DNA of 41,002 nucleotides from Glycomyces algeriensis (GCF_027622855.1 NZ_JAPZVR010000021.1:30744-71745); one strand, 5' to 3'. Counted from the first letter of the stretch, positions 25,201-32,351 are shown. The notes: generated from the sequence alone by a model not told the origin. A program made the numbers and translations.

Positions 25201-25204
25201 GTAA
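22202..25204 (+). CDS. UPF0182 family large membrane protein
   Basis: The 1000-aa protein starts at GTG 22202 after GAAGGAG. It has seven N-terminal membrane segments within about residues 18-310. A long extracytoplasmic domain follows, with signature stretches TDYLWYDSVGYTAVF, VEPNRPQREGPYAQHTI and YVYATYPEQTQPYFQLTSTF. The last 80 residues are a Thr/Glu/Pro-rich linker (ETPSETPSE) and an Ala/Glu helix. The family is widespread in actinobacteria and its function is unknown. A cluster of six codons rare in this genome occurs at 23041-23058 in the sixth or seventh membrane segment. It follows the YlbL-type protease gene, as in mycobacteria. Confidence 0.9.
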   Translation: MANRTPTPPRMSRRGRYVLILLVGAIVLLSVLGWIVGLRTDYLWYDSVGYTAVFSTMMWTRLGLFGVFTLAMAAWCGLNLYLAFRFRPDTWPATSEQEGLERYRELISPKAGWWIGGVAVIVGIFAGMSAQSRWETWLLFRQGGSFGESDPVLHMDAGFYVFELPFWQFLIGFGFAAVVVGILASLSAYYLYGALRFSGTGDRMTNVARIHLSVLVALFLGLKAVAYWFDRYDFTTQDNQVTGIVGGGYTEMTALMNAKEALIWVSLIAAVVILVFSWGFTRSLALPAAALGLVVVTAIAAGGIYPAVVRNFQVEPNRPQREGPYAQHTIDGTRYAYGMEDLETTTYPVASQPNAESMAADQSTVPFVRLIDPFVVSDAFTQAQQPRSFYDFNEKLDIDRYTYTDENGEEVTQDFVVGLRELNPGQLADEQQDWTVAHTVYTHGWGFVSASTTESDSGAPCFTSGVLSDDPGNCQIGNDIIDVEKPQIYYGLLNNEYAIVGVPDNETPREYDRPIDVAVADEDSSEEDAEEIGADRYTTFEGDGGIDIGSVGRRLLYAWEFQEPRFLLSDQINDESQLLYNRNVRDRVQQVAPFLTVEADPYPAVVDGEIVWIVDGYTTTNDFPYSDRVNLAEATNDTYSGQGVANQPSEEINYIRSSVKAVVNAYDGSVELYEFDDEDPILKAWNEIYGGDLVTPKEETPESLEAHFRYPQDLFKIQRNLLQRYHVDESRTFIEGSEAWATPEDPSQQSPVIQPAYYVYATYPEQTQPYFQLTSTFTPRNRENALASLMSGYYDENGDPKLQIYDVVGGDDQSVRQIHQIITSTSEVVTTLRDATQAGTTVEWGNLLALPVGDGILYLEPMYLRRQAGGQGEDLPRLTNVAISYGGYVGFAPTFEEAVAMVVEKYVSGAPSEAEQNEGETDGGEEPTETPSETPSETPSTEAPPADPPEVEAAITSVLEAQAAYEEAQASGSNEQEGAALDALLAALDELEAARAAAGQ

Positions 25205-25225
25205 CGGCCTGCGACTGAAGCGAGC

Positions 25226-25259
25226 AGCGCCCGGCGACCACAAGGTCGCCGGGCGCTTT
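25226..25259 (+). terminator. Terminator of the UPF0182 operon
   Basis: GCGCCCGGCGACC and GGTCGCCGGGCGC form a perfect 13-bp stem (extended by one A-T pair) with an ACAA loop, followed by TTTC. Confidence 0.8.
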
Positions 25260-25293
25260 CGCGTCTGCAGGCTGCCGAAGCGATGCTGCCGCC

Positions 25294-25321
25294 GCTGGCC
25301 GCTGGCCGCTGGCCGCTGGCC
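25294..25321. repeat. Tandem heptamer repeat GCTGGCC x4
   Basis: Four perfect GCTGGCC units end two bases before the stop codon of the leftward NmrA-like gene, in the convergent gap. Slippage-prone simple repeat; no known role. Confidence 0.75.
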
Positions 25322-25322
25322 G

Positions 25323-26162
25323 CTATCGGCTGAAGGCTGCCGCGTGCTCGACCGCCCACTCCCGGTACGTCAGTGCGGGGCGTCCGAGCAGGCGTTCGAC
25401 GGTGTCGGTGTGCGGCCCGGCCTCGCGGGCGAAGTCGGCGAGCGAGCCGAGCAGGCGCGCGGGGATCTCCGCGGGCAGGCCTTGGGCGAGCATCGCGGCC
25501 CGCACCTGCTCGGGTGGGAGCTCGACATACGCGAGGTCGCGGCCGAGCGCCTCGCCGAGCAACTGCGCCTTCCGGGTCTGCGTCAGCGATTCAGGGCCGG
25601 TGATGACATAGGACCGGCCCTCGTGCCCGATCTCCGTGAGGGTCTTGACCGCCACGGCGGCGATGTCGCGCTCGTGGATCGTGGACGAGGCCGCGTTCGC
25701 GTAGGCGCCGCGCACCGAGCCGCTGGGGACCTGCGGCGCCCAGGCGAGCGTGTTCGTCGCGAAGTCGGTGCAGCGCAGGTGCGTCCAGGCCAGACCGGAG
25801 TCCTCGGCCGCGCGCTCGGCGGCCTTGAACCCTTCGGCGAACCGCGGTTCGCCCGCGGGGTGGGCCACGGTGGCAGAGGAGATCACGGCCACCCGCCGCA
25901 CGCCTTGGGCTGCGGCGGACTTCAGCAGGTTCGCGGCCTCCGCCCCGGCCGCACGCGGGCTGAGCAGGACGCCATCGACGCCTTCCCAATAGGCGTCGAG
26001 CGAGCCGGGCGCGGACGGGTCCGCGCCGATGACGCGCACGCCCTCCGGGAACCGCGCGGCCCCGGGGTCGCGGGTGACGGCGGCGACGTCGTGACCGGCC
26101 TCGTTGAGCAGGGTGATGGCGGAGCGGCCGACCGGGCCGGTGGCGCCGATGACGATGATCAT
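25323..26162 (-). CDS. NmrA-like NAD(P)H-binding SDR-family protein
   Basis: The 279-aa protein is an atypical short-chain dehydrogenase with the Rossmann motif IVIGATGPVGR at 3-13 and the NmrA-type segments GVDGVLLSPRA and VRRVAVISSATV. The usual SDR catalytic YxxxK is not evident, consistent with NmrA/quinone-reductase-like sensors or isomerases. The middle region has WTHLRCTDFATNTLAW and the later region ITGPESLTQTRKAQLLGEALG. The ATG at 26162 has AAGGGAA upstream; longer open frames lack support. Such genes often neighbour a HxlR or TetR regulator, but none is visible here. Confidence 0.82.
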   Translation of the reverse strand: MIIVIGATGPVGRSAITLLNEAGHDVAAVTRDPGAARFPEGVRVIGADPSAPGSLDAYWEGVDGVLLSPRAAGAEAANLLKSAAAQGVRRVAVISSATVAHPAGEPRFAEGFKAAERAAEDSGLAWTHLRCTDFATNTLAWAPQVPSGSVRGAYANAASSTIHERDIAAVAVKTLTEIGHEGRSYVITGPESLTQTRKAQLLGEALGRDLAYVELPPEQVRAAMLAQGLPAEIPARLLGSLADFAREAGPHTDTVERLLGRPALTYREWAVEHAAAFSR

Positions 26163-26608
26163 GGGGGAGTTCCCTTCGCGTCGAACTGTGTCGACTCCTA
26201 GAGCGCTCCCCGGCCGAGTTGGTGACAGGACCCCGCTGTGAACCCGGTCGCAGCCGCGACACCTCGACCGGCGGGTCGCGGCCAGTCGGCCGGGACCGTC
26301 GCGCAAGTCGTCGGTGATCGCGGCCGGGGCCGCCGCATGCGCTGATCGCCGACATGACGCGATCCCGACTGTCGCACCCAGCCCTCACCTCGGCAGCGTC
26401 ATCGCCCCAAAACGCCGTCTCGAGCGCGGCACCAGCGGCGGCGACTCGTCCGCATTCCGCCACCGTCCTCGCCGTCGGGCAGCTCCGCAAGCGGGCTGCC
26501 GACTCGGCCGGCGCAATGCGGCCGGGGAACCTGCTCCTCACACTGCACGCGCAGCCCGCCCGCCGGGCGAGGCACCGCTCTCGGCGCTCGCCGAACCGCC
26601 GGTGAGCC
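26163..26608. other. 446-nt gap without a supported gene
   Basis: The gap lies between the starts and ends of two leftward genes. Open frames on both strands are present, but they lack ribosome sites and their composition is that of random high-GC sequence. I see no terminator or RNA motif. A decayed regulator gene is possible. Confidence 0.45.
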
Positions 26609-28405
26609 TTACTGCTCCTCTGCGGGGGCTTCCGTCTCGCCGGTCTCGGGCTTGCACCCTTCCGCGTCCGCGGCGCGCTTCACGGTCAGCTGCACCGTCG
26701 AGCCCGGGTCGACTTCGCTTCCGGCGCTGGGGGACTGGCGCACCACGCCGCAGCGGGCCTCGCCTTCGCCCTCGTAGTCCACGGCCGGGGTGAGGCCGGA
26801 CTCCTCGATGCGCATGCGGGCGTCGGACTCGGTCTGCGTGACCACGTTCGGCACGGCGGTCGTCGCGGGCGGCGGCGGTGACGAGCTCTCGGCGGCGCTC
26901 GGCGTGCCGCTCGGCGTCAGCGAGGGCCCGGCCGAGGCCGTCCCCGCCACAGGCTCGGAAGCCCCTGCGTCCGAGGCGGTCTCGCTCGGGTCGGCCGAAG
27001 GCGAATCGCCCTCGTCGTAGCCGTCCTCGTCCCAGTCGCCGCCGTCGCCGTCCTGGCCTTGGACCTCGGCGCCGTCGAGGCCGGTCTCGCCGCTCGGCAG
27101 GGCGCCGCCCCGGTCAGGCTCGTTCCACGGCAGCGTGATCGCGATGGCGCTGATGGCCGCCACGGCCGCGAGTGTGGCGGCGAGCGAGACCCACAGGCCG
27201 CGCCGCCGCGGGCGGTCGCGCGGGCTCTCGGCGGCGGGTACCGGGGCCGGGCCGGTCGGCCCGGTGCGCGGGGCCGCCGCGTGCGCCCCGGTGTGCGAGC
27301 CGGTGAACGGCGGCAGCGTGTGCCCGTCCGTGTGCGGCGGCGGTGAGGACAGGTGGGGTTCGCGCGGCGGCGACTGCGGCACGGCGCGCGAGACCGGTTG
27401 CAGCCCGGTCTGGTACGAGCGGAGGCCGGTGTCGCCCTCCAAGGTCGGGCGCCGATGCGCACCCGAAGGCGGGCCCACGACGCCGGATCCGGTGCCCGTG
27501 CCGATCGCCGCCCGCGCGGGCTGCACGCGGGTCCGGGCCAGGGCGGGTGCGCGGCCGCCGAGCATCGCGGCGCGCACCTCGTTGCAGGCCTCGGCCAGCT
27601 CCGCGGCGTCGGTCCAGCGCGCCGCGGGGTCCTTCTGGAGCGAGCGCCGCACGATCTCGGCGATCTCGTACGGGATTTCGGCGGGCAGCGGCGGCGGGGC
27701 GTTGCGCAGGTGGGCCGAGAGCACCCCGAGCGGGGTGTCGGCTTTGAACGGCGGCGATCCGGCCAGGCACTGGTGGGCGACGACGCCGAGCGAGTACAGG
27801 TCCGAAGCGGCCGTGAGGTTCTCGCCCGCGGCCTGCTCGGGGGACATGTACGTGACGGTGCCGAGCACGACGCCGGTGGTGGTGAGGGTCAGGTTGTGGC
27901 TGACGCGGGCGATCCCGAAGTCCACCAGGACCACCGAGCCGTCCGCGCGCACGAGGATGTTCCCGGGCTTGATGTCGCGGTGGACGATCCCGGCGGAGTG
28001 GGCCACGTGCAGGGCCTCGGCCACGCCGCCGATGACGCGCAGCGAGTCGGCCGGGCTGAGCTTGCCCCAGAGGCCGAGCAGCCGCGAGAGCGGCTTGCCG
28101 TCCACGTACTCCATGATCAGGTACGCGAGCTGGGCGTCCTCGTCCTCGATCTCGCCGTAGTCGTAGACCTCGACGACCCCGGGCCCCTGCATCACGGCGA
28201 TGGCCCGGGCCTCGCGGCGGAAGCGCTCGCGGAAGCCCCGGTCGTCGACGAGGTCGGCGAGGAGGACCTTGACGGCGACGGTGCGCCAGAGGGTGGTGTC
28301 GACGCCCTCCCAGACGTCGCCCATGCCGCCGCCGCCGATCCGGCGCTCGAGCCGGTACCGCCCGTCCAGGACCACGCCTGCCTTGAGGTTGCGAGTGCTC
28401 AGCAT
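26609..28405 (-). CDS. Transmembrane Ser/Thr protein kinase with one PASTA repeat
   Basis: The 598-aa protein has a complete Hanks-type kinase domain: glycine loop GGGGMG at 24-29, Lys46, catalytic HRD at 142-144, DFG at 162-164 and TYMSPE at 185-190. A Pro/Thr-rich juxtamembrane region follows. One membrane helix (about 405-430) leads to an acidic and Pro/Ser-rich external linker. A single PASTA domain begins near VPNVVTQTESDARMRI. PknB-type kinases usually have three or four PASTA repeats and sit in a pbpA-rodA-pknA cluster; this one has one repeat and stands alone, so it is probably an accessory kinase. The start at 28405 follows GGGGAAAG. The PASTA segment has cysteines in CGVV and at the C terminus. 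Confidence 0.9.
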   Translation of the reverse strand: MLSTRNLKAGVVLDGRYRLERRIGGGGMGDVWEGVDTTLWRTVAVKVLLADLVDDRGFRERFRREARAIAVMQGPGVVEVYDYGEIEDEDAQLAYLIMEYVDGKPLSRLLGLWGKLSPADSLRVIGGVAEALHVAHSAGIVHRDIKPGNILVRADGSVVLVDFGIARVSHNLTLTTTGVVLGTVTYMSPEQAAGENLTAASDLYSLGVVAHQCLAGSPPFKADTPLGVLSAHLRNAPPPLPAEIPYEIAEIVRRSLQKDPAARWTDAAELAEACNEVRAAMLGGRAPALARTRVQPARAAIGTGTGSGVVGPPSGAHRRPTLEGDTGLRSYQTGLQPVSRAVPQSPPREPHLSSPPPHTDGHTLPPFTGSHTGAHAAAPRTGPTGPAPVPAAESPRDRPRRRGLWVSLAATLAAVAAISAIAITLPWNEPDRGGALPSGETGLDGAEVQGQDGDGGDWDEDGYDEGDSPSADPSETASDAGASEPVAGTASAGPSLTPSGTPSAAESSSPPPPATTAVPNVVTQTESDARMRIEESGLTPAVDYEGEGEARCGVVRQSPSAGSEVDPGSTVQLTVKRAADAEGCKPETGETEAPAEEQ

Positions 28406-28425
28406 CCGGCGGCTTTCCCCTTCTC

Positions 28426-28507
28426 GGCGAAGCTCGCAAGCCGCGGTTTCGCAGCCTTGGCGAAGCTCGCGAGCTGTGGATCCGCAGCTTTGGCGAAGCT
28501 TGCGAGC
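28426..28507. repeat. 33-bp tandem repeats in the kinase gene leader
   Basis: Units begin GGCGAAGCT at 28426, 28459 and 28492, exactly 33 bp apart; the third is partial. The second unit contains the perfect palindrome AGCTCGCGAGCT and the near-palindrome CTGTGGATCCGCAG. They lie 21-100 nt upstream of the kinase start. The repeat is also open in frame with the kinase, but the ribosome site favours a non-coding reading. Confidence 0.65.
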
Positions 28508-28612
28508 CATCATCTCTGCCCGGTGTCGGACCAGTTCTGAGGGTCTAACGAACGGCGGGGGCTGAGGCTACGCGCTGGATGGGGCGAACTTCGGCTCGAT
28601 CGAAGGATTTTC

Positions 28613-28636
28613 GGCGCCGCGTCCGCCCGCGGCGCC
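28613..28636 (-). terminator. Hairpin after the small Cys/Trp protein gene
   Basis: GGCGCCGC and GCGGCGCC form an 8-bp stem with an 8-nt loop just past the leftward stop codon. There is no T-tract, so the terminator call is moderate. Confidence 0.4.
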
Positions 28637-28641
28637 GGCAG

Positions 28642-28950
28642 CTAGGACTTCGCCGCGGCGACGACGGCGCCGATGGGACGGACCGGGGTCGCGGGACCGG
28701 GCTCGGGCAGTGAACGGGGAGCGGTCGGGCCGCCGACGGCCTGGCCGAGCTGGCCGTCCCAGCACGCCCACGAGTGGCACGGCCAGGACTGGCTGCAGTG
28801 CCCGCACACGGGGTGCCTGGCGCTGCGCTGATCGAGGGCGGGGGTGTGGCGTTTCCACCAGCGCGCCTGCACGCGCCAGAGGCTCGGCACCAGCACTTCG
28901 CTGGGCGGCTCATCCGGCGGGGGGTTGTCGAGTGTGTACGGGCTTCGCAA
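28642..28950 (-). CDS. Small protein with a Cys/His/Trp-rich motif
   Basis: The ORF as drawn encodes 102 aa from a TTG at 28950 (GAAAGG lies about 10 nt upstream); an ATG at 29109 would lengthen it to 155 aa. The core CGHCSQSWPCHSWACWD has four Cys, two His and three Trp in 17 residues and looks like a small metal-binding knuckle. Similar CGHC-x-WPC motifs occur in short actinobacterial proteins beside XRE/DUF397 loci, but I cannot name a family. It is divergent from the XRE regulator. The start is the least certain part of the call. Confidence 0.5.
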   Translation of the reverse strand: MRSPYTLDNPPPDEPPSEVLVPSLWRVQARWWKRHTPALDQRSARHPVCGHCSQSWPCHSWACWDGQLGQAVGGPTAPRSLPEPGPATPVRPIGAVVAAAKS

Positions 28951-29373
28951 CGCGGGCTGCCTTTCCGGTCTTTCGATGGGCTGGAATCGCTTGTGGCCCT
29001 TGGTTTCTGGGCGTTCGACTCCGGTATGACCTGGTCGATGCCGAGTCGCGGTGTCGAATCGGTACAGTCGAGGGGAGGCGGATAGCCCCTCCGTACAGTA
29101 GAATTGCACATGCAGAATTTGGATGCAAGAGGTATAACCGGATCGGGTGGCGATTCCTCCCGCCCCGCGGCCGCGCAGGCGAGACCCGGACGATCGGTCT
29201 CGGCGACGCCGGCGGGCCGCACTTGAGAACAGCTGACGTTACCCGGTGAGCGGCCCAGAAGTCCCCCACCACTCGGTGCGTCCTCACCGAATCCGGAGAG
29301 ATCAGGGTGTCAAATGGGTACATCGAACGACAACGCTGAGAGCGATCTGCCGAAGAAGTTGGGAGGCAAGGCG

Positions 29374-30252
29374 ATGCCTTCAACCGGTAGCCCCACCGTC
29401 CGCCGCCGCCGCGCCGGGAAGATCCTCCGGGACCTGCGCGAGAAGTCCGGTAAGGACGCCAACGACGCCGCTGCGGCCCTTGAAGTCACCAGTTCCACGA
29501 TCTACCGGATGGAACTCGGCCGGGTCGGGATCAAACCCCGGGACGTCCAGGCCCTCGTCGAGGTCTACGGGGTCCAGGACTCCGAACTCGTGGACGAGCT
29601 CGTGCGCCTGGCCCGCGACGGCCGCAAGCGCGGCTGGTGGGCGCGGTACTCCGACACCATCTCCCCGCCGTACGCCACGTACATCGGCCTGGAGCAGGAC
29701 GCCTCCAGCCTGAACGTCTACGACGGCCTGATCATCAACGGGCTCCTGCAGACCCGCGAGTACGCAACGGCCACCTTCGGGATGGTCCCGGAGCAGTCGC
29801 AGCGGTTCATGAAGGAGCGGATCGACCTGCGCATGGAGCGCCAGCAGCGCCTGCGCGGGGACCTGAAGATCTGGAACGTCATCGACGAGGCCGCCATCCG
29901 CCGCGTCCTCGGCGGGCCGAAGGTCATGATCGACCAGCTGCAGAACCTGCTCGAGCTCGGCTCGCTCCCGAACGTGCACCTCCAGGTGCTGCCCTTCGAG
30001 GGCGGGGCCTACCCGGGGATGCTCTCCTCGTTCACCATCCTCGGCTTCGGCCCGCTGGAGGGCGAGGTCGACCCGGGTTACCGCCACCCCGACGTGGTCT
30101 ACATCGAGGGCCACAACGGCGACGTCTACGAGGAGGGCGCCGACGTGCAGCCCTTCCACGAGATCTTCAGCTACCTGCGGTCGGCCGCGCTCGACCCGGG
30201 TCGGAGCCTGGAGTTCATCGAGCAGCAGGCCCAGCACCTCAAGACGCTCTAG
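29374..30252 (+). CDS. XRE-family regulator with DUF5753 domain
   Basis: The 292-aa protein has an N-terminal helix-turn-helix (RRRRAGKILRDLREKSGKDA...VTSSTIYRMELGR, residues about 9-50). It is followed by a DUF5753 domain (YIGLEQDASSLNVYDGLIINGLLQTREYA and later VHLQVLPFEGGAYPGM). These proteins are very numerous in streptomycetes and relatives and pair with DUF397 proteins in development or secondary metabolism. The start at 29374 has GGGAGG 7 nt upstream; an ATG at 29314 is the alternative. A DUF397 gene converges on it with overlapping stops, whereas partners are usually in tandem. Confidence 0.88.
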   Translation: MPSTGSPTVRRRRAGKILRDLREKSGKDANDAAAALEVTSSTIYRMELGRVGIKPRDVQALVEVYGVQDSELVDELVRLARDGRKRGWWARYSDTISPPYATYIGLEQDASSLNVYDGLIINGLLQTREYATATFGMVPEQSQRFMKERIDLRMERQQRLRGDLKIWNVIDEAAIRRVLGGPKVMIDQLQNLLELGSLPNVHLQVLPFEGGAYPGMLSSFTILGFGPLEGEVDPGYRHPDVVYIEGHNGDVYEEGADVQPFHEIFSYLRSAALDPGRSLEFIEQQAQHLKTL

Positions 30253-30491
30253 GGCATACGCAAGGGGGGGGGGCCGGCCCGGGGGGGGGGGGCGCCCCCC
30301 GACCCCGCCATAAGGAAACACAAGGCCGCTGGGCGCCGCAGCGAACGCCAGTCGGCTCGGCTGGCGCGCAGGACAGGGCTCACCGTCAGCTTGGTGTCCC
30401 TGATCTCCACGGCCGCTTCCGCGAGCCTGGCTTCGACACAGGCCCCGTTGGGGCCTGACCTGCTGCTCTTCCTCCATGTGTGGGTCAACAT
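30249..30491 (-). CDS. DUF397 protein, 3' end probably corrupted
   Basis: Residues 1-50 match DUF397 well: THTWRKSSRSGPNGACVEAR, then VEIRDTKLTVSPVLRASRADW. After Trp the expected F/A-rich end (AFAAA) is found in the next reading frame, and the present frame runs through a G/C homopolymer to a stop at 30249 that overlaps the XRE gene stop. A frameshift near 30350 or low-quality sequence at 30264-30300 is therefore likely. The start at 30491 follows GGAAGGAGGAG. The DUF397 partner role to the adjacent XRE/DUF5753 regulator is established for the family; the orientation here is unusual. Confidence 0.6.
   Translation of the reverse strand: MLTHTWRKSSRSGPNGACVEARLAEAAVEIRDTKLTVSPVLRASRADWRSLRRPAALCFLMAGSGGAPPPRAGPPPLRMP
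30264..30300. repeat. G/C homopolymer low-complexity run
   Basis: A run of ten G, then CCGGCCC, then twelve G and a C run lie at the 3' end of the DUF397 gene. The composition matches the window's left end and is probably a sequencing or assembly fault. Confidence 0.65.
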
Positions 30492-30613
30492 GGATCTCCT
30501 CCTTCCAAGGAGCATTCGAGTCCCCAGGACGATGTAGAGCTTAACCATTGCGTGGCAAGAGAAACGTCGACTATCCGTCAATATCGGGTACCGGACGGAA
30601 GCACTGCCGCGCT

Positions 30614-31525
30614 TCACCAATGCGGTGTGCCGCAGGAGGCCTCCGCGCTGCCGGGCTCGATCTGGACCGTCGCGTGGGCGATGTCGAATTGTTCTGCCAG
30701 CGTCCGCTGCGCGTCGCCGAGCACGGCCGCGGGGTCGGCGCCCGGATCGAGTGCGAGATGGACGGTCGCGACCTCCATACCCGAAGTCAAAGTCCACAGA
30801 TGGAGATCGTGCACTTCTTTCACCCCTTCGAGTGCACCGAGCGCGTTTTCGACCCGCTTCGGGTCGACGCCGACGGGGGCGTGCTGGAGGAGAATCCGGA
30901 GCGCGTCGCGCCCCAGGCGGTAGGCGCGCGGCAGGATGAACAGGCCGACGCCGACGGCGATCAGGCTGTCGACCGCGTACCAGCCGGTGAAGGCGATGAC
31001 CGCGGCCGCGGCGATGACGCCGAGCGAGGCGATCGCGTCGCCGAGGACTTCGGTGTAGGCGCCGCGCACGTTGATCGACTCGGCGGCGGCCGAGCGCAGC
31101 AGGAGCAGGGACGCCACGTTCGCGGCGAGGCCGAAGAGGGCGACCGCGAGCATGGGTCCGGACTGCACCTCGGGCTGCTCGCCGAGGCGGCGCACGGCCT
31201 GCACGATGACGAACCCGGCGACGCCGAAGAGCAGCACCGTGTTCGCCAGGGCCGCGAGCACCTCGAGCCGGTACATCCCGTAGGTGCGGCGGGGCCGCCC
31301 GCCCGCGCGGCGCACCGCGATGATCGCGGCCAGCGCCATGGCGATGCCCAGGGCGTCGCCGGCGACGTGTCCGGCGTCCGAGAGCAGCGCGAGCGAATGG
31401 GTGTACCAGGAGGCCACCGCCTCGACGGCCGCCACCACGAGGGCGAGGCCGAGCGCGAGCCAGAGCCGGCCCCTGTGGTGTGCGCCGAGCGACGCGGCTC
31501 CTGCGTGCGAGTGGTCGTGGCCCAT
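30614..31525 (-). CDS. Cation diffusion facilitator (Zn/Co/Cd-type) transporter
   Basis: The 303-aa protein starts with a His-rich tip (MGHDHSHAG) and has six membrane helices and a C-terminal cytoplasmic domain. The metal site in helix 2 reads SDAGHVAGD. The helix 5 partner reads TEVLGD where many relatives have HVLGD, so one histidine ligand is replaced by glutamate. The helix 2/5 pattern is of the CzcD/ZitB type that exports zinc or cobalt by proton antiport. The start at 31525 has AAGGAG about 10 nt upstream. An AT-rich dyad upstream could be a metal-sensor operator. Confidence 0.88.
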   Translation of the reverse strand: MGHDHSHAGAASLGAHHRGRLWLALGLALVVAAVEAVASWYTHSLALLSDAGHVAGDALGIAMALAAIIAVRRAGGRPRRTYGMYRLEVLAALANTVLLFGVAGFVIVQAVRRLGEQPEVQSGPMLAVALFGLAANVASLLLLRSAAAESINVRGAYTEVLGDAIASLGVIAAAAVIAFTGWYAVDSLIAVGVGLFILPRAYRLGRDALRILLQHAPVGVDPKRVENALGALEGVKEVHDLHLWTLTSGMEVATVHLALDPGADPAAVLGDAQRTLAEQFDIAHATVQIEPGSAEASCGTPHW

Positions 31526-31607
31526 GGAGGGCGGTCTCCTTCGTCTCGGTGCCGGCACGGCGGACCGGGCCTCGGCGGTGGGGTCCCCGCCGCCTTCGAA
31601 TGCTAAC

Positions 31608-31623
31608 ATGCGCACTATTGCAT
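31608..31623. promoter_or_regulatory. Candidate metal-sensor operator upstream of the CDF gene
   Basis: ATGC and GCAT flank an 8-nt centre in an AT-rich patch (CATATATG follows), 83 nt upstream of the CDF start. SmtB/ArsR-type sensors bind AT-rich imperfect dyads of this kind, but no sensor gene is in the window. Confidence 0.3.
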
Positions 31624-31774
31624 ATATGGCGACGGGGTCGGTTCAGCCTCGCACGGAACGGGTACCTTCAACCGGAAATCCGCTCGCGCAGGACGCCCGA
31701 TCCGCGGCTTTTCTGTGCGGCCCTCATGAAAACGCCCGAACCAGGGGGACTTTCACAAATGCGGAGCGGGAATG

Positions 31775-31785
31775 GAATAATATTC
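31775..31785. promoter_or_regulatory. Palindromic -10 region of the small membrane protein gene
   Basis: GAATAATATTC is a perfect 11-nt palindrome that contains a strong -10-like TAATAT (31778-31783), 40 nt before the start codon. The AT content contrasts sharply with the genome average. Confidence 0.45.
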
Positions 31786-31822
31786 GTACCAACATCATCA
31801 GCACTGGTCACGGGGGGTGACG

Positions 31823-32296
31823 ATGAAAGACGCCATTGAAACCTCTACCATCGCGTTCATCGCAATCGTCGCGATCGTCCTCATCTTCGCAGCCGTCCTC
31901 GGCCTGCGATCGGTCATCGAGACCAAGCGCCGCCGAAAAAACAGGGCCAAGACCGACGCGGAAGCCTGGACCGAGCTCCTCGGCAGCCAGCTGAAGATCG
32001 CCCCGGTCTCCGTGGGCGACACCGAAGCCGCCGCGGCCCTCGACCGCGCGAGGAAACTCCACTACAAGGCGGTCGAGCGACTCAAGACCGCCAAGAAGGC
32101 CAAGCAGTTCGCCCGCATCCGCACCTACGCGCTCGCCGGACTGCACAACCTCAACATCATGCGCCGCCGCCTCGGCAAAGCACCCGGACCGCAGGGCCCC
32201 ATGCCCTTCAACGCCGCGAGCTCCACCAAGGCCGCCAAGCGCGACGCCAACGTCCGCGACATCCCCACAGGACCGTCGACCGGACTGCCCTTCTAA
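31823..32296 (+). CDS. Single-pass membrane hypothetical protein
   Basis: The 157-aa protein has one N-terminal membrane helix (about residues 8-28, STIAFIAIVAIVLIFAAVLG) followed by a basic stop-transfer stretch (ETKRRRKNRAK). A soluble cytoplasmic part with helices rich in Lys/Arg/Ala (RARKLHYKAVERLKTAKKAKQ) follows, then a Pro/Gly-rich tail. No family is recognised. The ATG at 31823 is preferred to the GTG at 31817 because the G-rich ribosome site would abut the latter. It has its own AT-rich promoter and a shared convergent terminator. Confidence 0.65.
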   Translation: MKDAIETSTIAFIAIVAIVLIFAAVLGLRSVIETKRRRKNRAKTDAEAWTELLGSQLKIAPVSVGDTEAAAALDRARKLHYKAVERLKTAKKAKQFARIRTYALAGLHNLNIMRRRLGKAPGPQGPMPFNAASSTKAAKRDANVRDIPTGPSTGLPF

Positions 32297-32312
32297 CGGG
32301 CCGAGACGCGAC

Positions 32313-32340
32313 AACGGGGGCGGCCCAGGCCGCCCCCGTT
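32313..32340. terminator. Bidirectional terminator between convergent genes
   Basis: AACGGGGGCGGC and GCCGCCCCCGTT pair over about 12 bp around a 4-nt loop, with AA before and TT after. It sits between the small membrane protein gene and the holin-like gene. Confidence 0.7.
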
Positions 32341-32351
32341 CGCCATGCCCG

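Noticed and set aside
23048..25243. 731-codon leftward open frame inside the UPF0182 gene
   Set aside because: Val/Asp/Gly-rich translation typical of an antisense shadow; the UPF0182 protein on the other strand is clearly real.
26314..26605. Rightward ORFs in the gap upstream of the kinase end
   Set aside because: No ribosome site and random high-GC composition; no family resemblance.
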